From IMG/VR virus record IMGVR_UViG_3300017917_001342, positions 1 through 64,000 of that record: a DNA stretch of 64,000 nucleotides. The stretch is one strand, 5' to 3'. The notes beneath the pieces were generated by a model, which ran no database searches, was not told the origin of the DNA, and saw only the letters and a program-made list of their open reading frames with translations. Below, in pieces: positions 58,779-64,000 of this stretch (positions within the stretch are counted from its first letter, which is position 1; each line of letters begins with the position of its first letter). The DNA comes from a virus. Made by a program: the position numbers and the translations under genes.

Positions 58779-59042
58779 TTAGCCCCACACTAACTTAAAC
58801 TGTAACCTATGTTCTTCAGTGGCAAAATAAAATCGCAGCCAGTAACGTATCCACGATCCTTCTGGTAGATTTTCACTTGCCCAAGTATATGCGTCTCTGG
58901 TATTTCTAATAGACACTTTAACACAGGGATACTGATTGTCAATTAGATCTTGTATTACAATTGATTTGCGACGATTGTTAAGCCGTAAAAAATGCCTGTA
59001 GTATTTCTTACTAGCTAGTCTGGTGTCAAACTGTTTGGCCAT
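58779..59042 (-). CDS. Trp-family protein with basic helix, array 2 member 11
   Basis: This protein has 87 residues. YRHFLRLNNRRKSIV, YTWASENLPEGSWIR and FATEEHRLQFKLVWG give a compact version of the two preceding proteins without their N-terminal extension. It is the first-transcribed copy of array 2. Confidence 0.65.
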   Translation of the reverse strand: MAKQFDTRLASKKYYRHFLRLNNRRKSIVIQDLIDNQYPCVKVSIRNTRDAYTWASENLPEGSWIRYWLRFYFATEEHRLQFKLVWG

Positions 59043-59043
59043 G

Positions 59044-59706
59044 TCAACTCCACCATTGAGTTACAATCGGGCGCAGTTGATTGACTCCTTCGTTAAACAT
59101 AATACCATGTTGTGTGAGATACCAACGAATTTCAGTAGGCACTCCTGGTATCCAATCGTCGCGGCGACGCAGTAACTGATAATGTTCCCAAGGAATAGAT
59201 TTGCCGTTGCGGTCCATGATGTAGTTTGCCCATGGATAATGCCCGAAGGTTTTGTACACTGTGAAGTTGCGAGGACCAAATCCTTCTTCACTTTCACCTG
59301 GTTCACCCCGATCACCGCGAATACTTTCAAACGCATAGTCCATGTCGTCGTCGCTGCGATACCAACGTTTTCTAAAACAGAGATTTGGGTAGAACACAAT
59401 ATCACCGTAGTCGTCACCGTCGAAGGTAATACTAAAGAGATTTTCAGCTCTATCTGTTTTGCTTGTAGTTTTGAGATCTTCGTAGTCTGTTGCTAGCAAA
59501 CGTTTTTGAAAAACAAATGATGCACCGTCGTCACAAAACAGCGCACGATACAGTTTGGGATCAATTGTGAGATCTTCATCGGTTAATGCATTGAATGTGT
59601 TATAGAGCCATTCACTAACGTCTTTAACGTCTGGAGCACGACACAGTTCAACAAACTGTGCCCAAGGCATACCCCAACCCATGCTGCGTTTAATACGATA
59701 GTCCAT
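59044..59706 (-). CDS. Hypothetical protein, 220 aa
   Basis: The protein begins DYRIKRSMGWGMPWAQFVEL and contains acidic stretches (DDGASFVF, DGDDYGDIVFYPN) and a basic/Trp-rich section (CFRKRWYRSDDD). The C-terminus (EIRWYLTQHGIMFNEG) has a helix-Trp look like the adjacent array but no Trp ending. No family is assigned. Confidence 0.55.
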   Translation of the reverse strand: MDYRIKRSMGWGMPWAQFVELCRAPDVKDVSEWLYNTFNALTDEDLTIDPKLYRALFCDDGASFVFQKRLLATDYEDLKTTSKTDRAENLFSITFDGDDYGDIVFYPNLCFRKRWYRSDDDMDYAFESIRGDRGEPGESEEGFGPRNFTVYKTFGHYPWANYIMDRNGKSIPWEHYQLLRRRDDWIPGVPTEIRWYLTQHGIMFNEGVNQLRPIVTQWWS

Positions 59707-60020
59707 TATGCTCTCCTTGGCTTTCGTAGTTCACGTTTTGAACCACGATTGGTTGTGCCCTGTTTGATCAATGCTTGTCTATGTGCTTTGGCTTCAATTT
59801 TGTTTTTCACATGCTCACGACGATTGAGTTCTTCATAGAGTAGATCAACTACATGCATGTGATCCAAATCGTAATTCCAATCCCAAGAATGTCGCATAGC
59901 CATCAGTTTGCGAGTGTGCAACTTTGCAAACTCTTCTCGAACTTTTCGTCGCTGTGCAACTTCTTCCACTGTGAGGTTATCGCACAGCAATTCCCAAAAA
60001 TCGTCTGTAACTGTATTCAT
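59706..60020 (-). CDS. Hypothetical basic helical protein, 104 aa
   Basis: This is a charged, mostly helical protein (VEEVAQRRKVREEFAKLHTR) with a strongly basic C-terminus (TNRGSKRELRKPRRA), suggesting RNA or DNA binding. It shares one base with the stop of the downstream-transcribed gene (TAATG-type junction). Confidence 0.55.
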   Translation of the reverse strand: MNTVTDDFWELLCDNLTVEEVAQRRKVREEFAKLHTRKLMAMRHSWDWNYDLDHMHVVDLLYEELNRREHVKNKIEAKAHRQALIKQGTTNRGSKRELRKPRRA

Positions 60021-60037
60021 GATTCACTCAATGCCAT

Positions 60038-60460
60038 TTACGAGTTTTGTTGTAATCTGTTTTTAATTTCGATTTTCACATGTTCTGGTATATTAGGTAC
60101 AAAATTGAAAGTGAATTTTTTAGAATGAGTCTCGTAGGCCTTCCTGTATGCTCTATCGACTTGACTTTTTAACACGTCATTTGACGTCCATAATGTTACA
60201 AGTTTGTCAATTTCATTTTGTTCGTGTTCTATCAGAAGTTGTGGTGCACTTAACTCGTTGAGTTTTTTAACACGACTTTCATGCCATTCTAACTTATCTT
60301 TTATTTCTTGAATGGTAAATTTAATCGGTGTTTTAAATTTTGCCATATGACTATTGTACTGCTGATCATATTCTTGGTGCATACGATCAAATTCGGCATC
60401 GTAACTGGTCTGGTCTATTTCATACCAATAGTAATCTTCTGGGGGTGGTAGCATTCGCAT
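60038..60460 (-). CDS. Hypothetical helical protein, 140 aa
   Basis: The N-terminus is Tyr-rich (PPPEDYYWYEIDQ). The rest is long charged helices (IQEIKDKLEWHESRVKKLNE) and a basic end. It probably forms a coiled coil. No family is recognised. Confidence 0.5.
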   Translation of the reverse strand: MRMLPPPEDYYWYEIDQTSYDAEFDRMHQEYDQQYNSHMAKFKTPIKFTIQEIKDKLEWHESRVKKLNELSAPQLLIEHEQNEIDKLVTLWTSNDVLKSQVDRAYRKAYETHSKKFTFNFVPNIPEHVKIEIKNRLQQNS

Positions 60461-60482
60461 TATTATGTTCCTTTATTATTAA

Positions 60483-61304
60483 TTAATCCCAGGCTCTCAA
60501 TGCAGCCGCACTTACCGCAGCGACAATAGCATCAGTATCGCTCTGATACAAGCCACTACTGGCAAAACTATTGAATTCTCCTATACGAGCACCACGTTCT
60601 TCGCAGAGAAATATATCAACTGTGTACACAGTATCTAGTTGCCACGGTGCAGCAGCAACACGTTCTGCAAATGCCAAACAGTCTGGATGCAGATCGATAC
60701 GAGTCATTAGTACGTCATCCCAGCGATATTGGGATCCTGTAACTACACGGCCTTCACAGATTACAAAACGATTTTCGCATTTGATAGGTCTAGCCTTTGC
60801 AACAAGACACATTTCATTGTGAAACACATTTTTAGTTTGTTTAAGCGCAGACAGTTCAAAATCTAGTTTATCCAGTGTAACATCAAAGCCAGTAAAGCTT
60901 TTAAAACCACTGTCTGGTCGAATGAAAATATGATCGCCAAACAGATCGTGCAGCATTGACTTGCTGCGACTGATCATACCAAATGGCATGTAGACACAGT
61001 GTTCGTTAAAGTACCAATCACCTGGAAGCTGTGTCATATAAAAGCTAGTATCAGTATCACGTTTGAAACCGTATGATCCTGGCGTATAGCCTCGATCTTT
61101 TTTGCGCACAAACTGTATAGGACCATAGAGTACTACACAGTTAGTTACATCGTAGGGAATGTCTGCGTATTCTCTAGTTTGCGGATTAAATTCGCTTTGG
61201 AAATATTCAATGCCTGCACGTTCGAGCGCAGCATCAATCTGTGGTGAACCTGGGCGACGAAATATTTCTGTGCTAATTGCCCATTTTACTCGATCTGGTT
61301 TCAT
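60483..61304 (-). CDS. ATP-grasp domain protein (DUF4343-like)
   Basis: This protein has 273 residues. IFIRPDSGFKSFTG, VAKARPIKCENRFVICEG and EFNSFASSGLY match, in order, the ATP-grasp blocks: a Lys/Arg on the phosphate loop, the central Arg/Glu strand and the metal-binding Glu-x-Asn. The YRWDDVLMTRIDLHPD linker is typical of phage DUF4343 proteins. It would ligate a carboxylate to an amine, substrate unknown. The ATG overlaps the next stop (ATGA). Confidence 0.75.
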   Translation of the reverse strand: MKPDRVKWAISTEIFRRPGSPQIDAALERAGIEYFQSEFNPQTREYADIPYDVTNCVVLYGPIQFVRKKDRGYTPGSYGFKRDTDTSFYMTQLPGDWYFNEHCVYMPFGMISRSKSMLHDLFGDHIFIRPDSGFKSFTGFDVTLDKLDFELSALKQTKNVFHNEMCLVAKARPIKCENRFVICEGRVVTGSQYRWDDVLMTRIDLHPDCLAFAERVAAAPWQLDTVYTVDIFLCEERGARIGEFNSFASSGLYQSDTDAIVAAVSAAALRAWD

Positions 61305-61858
61305 GTGTTTGTGTCCTCGGCTCGATTGCGATTGATGATCTGCATACAGCGTTGCACACCGATGATCTGTTGATGCGCATCTACTAGTGCATTGTGCAGG
61401 CCACTGACGTTTCGGTCTCGTAGATCACCAACCGTTTTAAATAGTGTACGACTGTCTCGCACTGAATTATATCGCCATGGTTTACGCAGACCAATTTGTT
61501 GGTACAGATGTTCAAGTATTTTCATATCAAACTGCGGACCCTGTGCCCATACGGCACCAGCACCTTTGACAAAATCACCTAGCTGTGTCATTGCAGCAAC
61601 TACAGGCACACGATCATAAGGTGACCATGCTTCTTCTCGCACATCTGCTGACTGTGTGTCCCACCATTTTAGCGTAGCTTCACTGGTGCAACGTCCTAGT
61701 TCACGCTGTTCATCAATGTCAATACGCATATAGAGACTGTCGCCGGGCCCGCTAAGATCGTTGGGATTGAACTTAGCAGCACCTAGTGTCAGTACGATAC
61801 AGTTGTCCGAATCGCCAGCAGTTTCGATGTCTATCATTACATCGAAATTATTCGTCAT
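61301..61858 (-). CDS. DexA-like 3'-5' exonuclease (DnaQ fold)
   Basis: The ATG at 61858 is chosen because the longer frame lies within the neighbouring gene. The product has 185 residues. MIDIETAG gives Asp10 and Glu12, QFDMKIL gives Asp111, and HNALVDAH gives His155 and Asp160: a complete DEDDh active site. The order and length fit T4 exonuclease A and similar phage enzymes that degrade host or damaged DNA. Confidence 0.85.
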   Translation of the reverse strand: MTNNFDVMIDIETAGDSDNCIVLTLGAAKFNPNDLSGPGDSLYMRIDIDEQRELGRCTSEATLKWWDTQSADVREEAWSPYDRVPVVAAMTQLGDFVKGAGAVWAQGPQFDMKILEHLYQQIGLRKPWRYNSVRDSRTLFKTVGDLRDRNVSGLHNALVDAHQQIIGVQRCMQIINRNRAEDTNT

Positions 61859-62831
61859 CTTCGTAATCTTCTTTAAAGTACAATTCGCGAGCATCCATTA
61901 CCGCAGTGGAGATTTTGTTGAGAACACGATATGCATCATACTCTTCACTTTGGCTACCCATGTGCATTGCAGGCAACCAAATCTTGCGAGTGCTGTTCAT
62001 CATGCCATCGACCATGCAGCCTAGCAGTGCAAGTCGCAGCAGTTCTGCCATAGCAGCACGATCGTCTGCATCTGCTGCACATTCCAGTGTATACTTGAAA
62101 TCAAACGCATCCCAATGGTTATGGAATTCCATATGACGTAGATAACGATACAGAAGATTATCGTCTTCTTTAGGCATGATCTGCTGAGCAAGTCGGCGAT
62201 ATGCAGGCGATTTCATAAATTCCCAGTATTCATCTGAAATGTTATCAGGTCGGTCTTTTGGTGCTCGCGGCATGTTGTATGCAGCAACGCAGCGATCTAC
62301 ATACGCAGGAATCTGTTCAGCCAAACGTGCATAGGTCATATTACGTTCATATGCATCATTTGGATCGCTTGCTTTACCATCGCCTACGTAAACGTCAAAT
62401 TTCCAATCAGTCCACAGTTGATCTACAACGTCTTTACGTACCATAGCAAAGTACACAGCTTGATTTTTCTTGCCCCAGCCTTTGACAAACATGCGATTTT
62501 CATGCACTGCTTCAAAAAATTTGTCAATGTCAAATCCGTCTTTGACAACAGGAATATCGTGGTATTCGTTCTCACCCTGTTCAAGTTCGACCATACGCTG
62601 TTTCAAACCTTCAACAAACAGCGGCAGTGCAGCACCAGTGCAGTCTTCGCCCGCACCATAGTCATTGTACACAGCTTCAAATGGTGTCAACACAGGCTTG
62701 TACAATGCATGAGTTTCGCAATGACTGCGATAGTCGCTAAGGTCTTCTTCCTTTACAGGGAACACATATACAGCTTCGCCTGAAATGATAGGAAGGTTAG
62801 TAAGTCCGCAAGTGTTATTCCAGCAGCCCAT
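61848..62831 (-). CDS. Conserved phage hypothetical protein, 327 aa
   Basis: The N-terminus MGCWNNTCGLTNLPIISGE, with two Cys, is a start shared by many phage proteins of unknown function. Central segments (FDIDKFFEAVHENRMFV, RYLRHMEFHNHWDAF) are unassigned, and the end is very acidic (DYEDDE). The first Cys pair could bind metal. No catalytic motif is clear. Confidence 0.6.
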   Translation of the reverse strand: MGCWNNTCGLTNLPIISGEAVYVFPVKEEDLSDYRSHCETHALYKPVLTPFEAVYNDYGAGEDCTGAALPLFVEGLKQRMVELEQGENEYHDIPVVKDGFDIDKFFEAVHENRMFVKGWGKKNQAVYFAMVRKDVVDQLWTDWKFDVYVGDGKASDPNDAYERNMTYARLAEQIPAYVDRCVAAYNMPRAPKDRPDNISDEYWEFMKSPAYRRLAQQIMPKEDDNLLYRYLRHMEFHNHWDAFDFKYTLECAADADDRAAMAELLRLALLGCMVDGMMNSTRKIWLPAMHMGSQSEEYDAYRVLNKISTAVMDARELYFKEDYEDDE

Positions 62832-62834
62832 GAT

Positions 62835-62990
62835 TTAATCCTTTTGAAAAAATACAGAATATCCAACCTGTTTACCTTTGTAGTAAAGAGGTTTGACAGT
62901 GACGGCTTTGCAGCCTTCTGCACGTTTTTGTGCAGCGTATCGGTTTGCTTCAGGTAACGTGTTTAGTGAGTATCGTGATATGTTAATCAT
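62835..62990 (-). CDS. Small hypothetical protein, 51 aa
   Basis: This short gene overlaps its upstream neighbour's stop by a few bases. The product (NISRYSLNTLPEANRYAAQK, KPLYYKGKQVGYSVFF) has a basic helix then a beta hairpin. No family is recognised. Confidence 0.55.
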   Translation of the reverse strand: MINISRYSLNTLPEANRYAAQKRAEGCKAVTVKPLYYKGKQVGYSVFFQKD

Positions 62991-63177
62991 TTGTTTTACA
63001 CAACATCATAGCGAAAATTACTATCAGTACAGGCCAACTAAGTGCCAACTTCAATTTATTACTATATTTGATAAATTCGTCAGTTTTGCTCATTGCCAGC
63101 ATCTTTATGTAAAGAACCGCTGCAATTACGATGTATACGACTACAATTATAGCCGCTGTTATTGCTGCTGTGATCAC
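62983..63177 (-). CDS. Small membrane protein (GTG start)
   Basis: A GTG at 63177 overlaps the previous TGA (GTGA) and has AAGG upstream, so I prefer it to a TTG 9 bp earlier. Two membrane segments (AAIIVVVYIVIAAVLYI; ALSWPVLIVIFAMMLC) flank a polar loop with Lys and Asp. Function unknown. Confidence 0.55.
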   Translation of the reverse strand: MITAAITAAIIVVVYIVIAAVLYIKMLAMSKTDEFIKYSNKLKLALSWPVLIVIFAMMLCKTND

Positions 63178-63497
63178 GGCGCCCAACCTTCATCATATTC
63201 ATATTCGTATTCATCATTTTCTTCGTCATACTCACCGCGAGCTTCTGCAACCCAATCTCTATAGCTTTGTGTGGGTTCACCTGTGGTAAATCGCAGTTCG
63301 GCATGGCCATTGTCCCAGCGTGCTTCTTTACAAATCACAGGTGTACCATGCAGGATACGAGCAACTTGATCCAGCACCCATGCTTTATGATGAGCACCAT
63401 CGATACCACCGTAATACATAATATACTTTAGAGCCCATTGCTCTCGAGTTAGATCGTTACCTTCGGCTGTGTCAAATTCGCCTAGATAGCCTTGCAT
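63174..63497 (-). CDS. Conserved phage hypothetical protein, 107 aa
   Basis: The protein begins MQGYLGEFDTAEGNDLTREQW. The segment YIMYYGGIDGAHHKAWVLDQVARIL...AELRFTTGEPT recalls a common small phage protein. The C-terminus is very acidic and Tyr-rich (DEENDEYEYEYDEG). Function unknown. Confidence 0.6.
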   Translation of the reverse strand: MQGYLGEFDTAEGNDLTREQWALKYIMYYGGIDGAHHKAWVLDQVARILHGTPVICKEARWDNGHAELRFTTGEPTQSYRDWVAEARGEYDEENDEYEYEYDEGWAP

Positions 63498-63532
63498 AGT
63501 TGTGCCTCGTGATTGTTATTCAACTGTGACAC

Positions 63533-63573
63533 TAGCAGACTGTTTTGAAAATGTCAATGTCTGCTACTAAATA
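63533..63573. promoter_or_regulatory. Divergent promoter region with 8-bp inverted repeat
   Basis: TAGCAGAC and GTCTGCTA (63533-63540 and 63559-63566) are 18 nt apart between divergent genes. On the minus strand TTGACA, 17 bp, TAGTGT serves the gene at 63497. On the plus strand ACTAAATA (63566-63573), a late-type box, precedes the ATG at 63579 by only 5 bp. Confidence 0.45.
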
Positions 63574-63578
63574 TTCCC

Positions 63579-64000
63579 ATGCGTGTAGATGAATTTTTCA
63601 ATCCTATAATAGCGTTGCTGCATGGTAACATGCTGCTTAGCGAAGCCCCTATTGGCACTGCGATAGTAAATCGCAATTGGCGAGAGTATGACCTAGGTGG
63701 GAAACCCGATCGTGATTTTAAACTGTTAGGAAAACTTGGTAGATTTAAGATCGGTGTACAGCCCGAATGGAGTGATTCCATAGACTATGCAGTTGATGTG
63801 TTGATACTTGGTTCTAAAAATACTGTAGTTGGCAAAATCAACATTACTCGAGACGACCGATCGAATAGAAAGATTGCATTTTGGTCTATACACCAATCAA
63901 TACTACACAAAGACCTGCAAGGTCGAGGCATAATGCCTAAAGTCTATGCGTTTTTAGTAAACCACGGCTATAACCTTCGTGCTGACAGTGAACAAAGTGC
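63579..64000 (+). CDS. GNAT acetyltransferase-like protein (3' partial)
   Basis: This plus-strand frame is open to the window edge (about 140 codons). The segment AVDVLILGSKNTVVGKINI, followed by DLQGRGIMPKVYAFLVNHGYNL, resembles the acetyl-CoA-binding loop and following helix of GNAT enzymes (Q/R-G-x-G). The first ATG (MRVDEFFNP) is nearly leaderless with respect to the late box; a later ATG (MLLSEAPIG, residue 18) is possible. The substrate is unknown. Confidence 0.55.
   Translation, partial: MRVDEFFNPIIALLHGNMLLSEAPIGTAIVNRNWREYDLGGKPDRDFKLLGKLGRFKIGVQPEWSDSIDYAVDVLILGSKNTVVGKINITRDDRSNRKIAFWSIHQSILHKDLQGRGIMPKVYAFLVNHGYNLRADSEQS

Overview
The window is a stretch of the genome of a large tailed, probably lytic phage of the T4-like myovirus superfamily. 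Supporting genes are a T4 gp44-like clamp loader ATPase, a Dda-like helicase, a GroES-like co-chaperonin, a DexA-like exonuclease, a polynucleotide kinase, an RNA ligase and a ClpP-like protease. Several very large tail or fibre proteins, T4-type late promoter boxes (NATAAATA), two tRNA genes and densely packed overlapping genes fit this. No integrase, repressor, transposase or CRISPR array was seen. The marine-style fibre repeats, the L7/L12-type domain, HesB, Dps and the glycan genes suggest an uncultivated aquatic phage of a Gram-negative bacterium. The host cannot be read from the sequence.

Layout. (1) 1-7.6 kb, + strand: the 3' end of a giant repeat-built fibre gene and a second fibre protein with a C-terminal S74 self-cleaving chaperone domain. 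(2) 7.6-15.1 kb, - strand: nucleotidyltransferase, SGNH-like hydrolase, L7/L12-type domain, clamp loader, co-chaperonin, DnaE-like fragment, helicase and small proteins. (3) 15.2-23.7 kb, - strand: a virion cassette with a collagen-like fibre of 1,320 residues and an Ig-like adhesin, each behind a late box. (4) 23.7-31.7 kb: HesB carrier, B12-type radical SAM enzyme (+ strand), Dps, secreted nuclease, phosphomannomutase-like HAD enzyme, a glycosyltransferase-like protein and a Nudix hydrolase. (5) 31.7-36.4 kb: a tandem array of tiny overlapping paralogues ending in a Phe-x-Leu-x-Trp motif. (6) 36.4-50.8 kb: accessory genes, including a Lar-like zinc protein, RNA ligase, CaCA-type antiporter, GalE-like epimerase, three methyltransferases and a DUF458-type RNase H fold. 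(7) 50.8-56 kb: tRNA-Ser(ACU), sirtuin, tRNA-Arg(CCU), amidoligase (+ strand), polynucleotide kinase and ClpP. (8) 56-59 kb: a second array of the Trp-ending family. (9) 59-64 kb: conserved phage hypotheticals, an ATP-grasp protein, the DexA-like exonuclease and a 3'-truncated acetyltransferase-like gene on the + strand.

Two features stand out as possibly undescribed. One is the Trp-ending small-protein family: about 30 members, one of them broken by a single-base deletion in a homopolymer. The other is a recurrent promoter design. A perfect inverted repeat of 5-14 bp brackets the -10 or late box of many genes, and its 3' arm often lies at or just before the ribosome binding site. Read-through RNA would then fold and hide the start site, while RNA begun at the local promoter would lack the 5' arm and stay open. 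T4 gene e uses related logic. Here it appears to be a genome-wide design for both host-type (TTGACA) and late promoters.

All calls come from reading the sequence and remembered family motifs. No database search was run.
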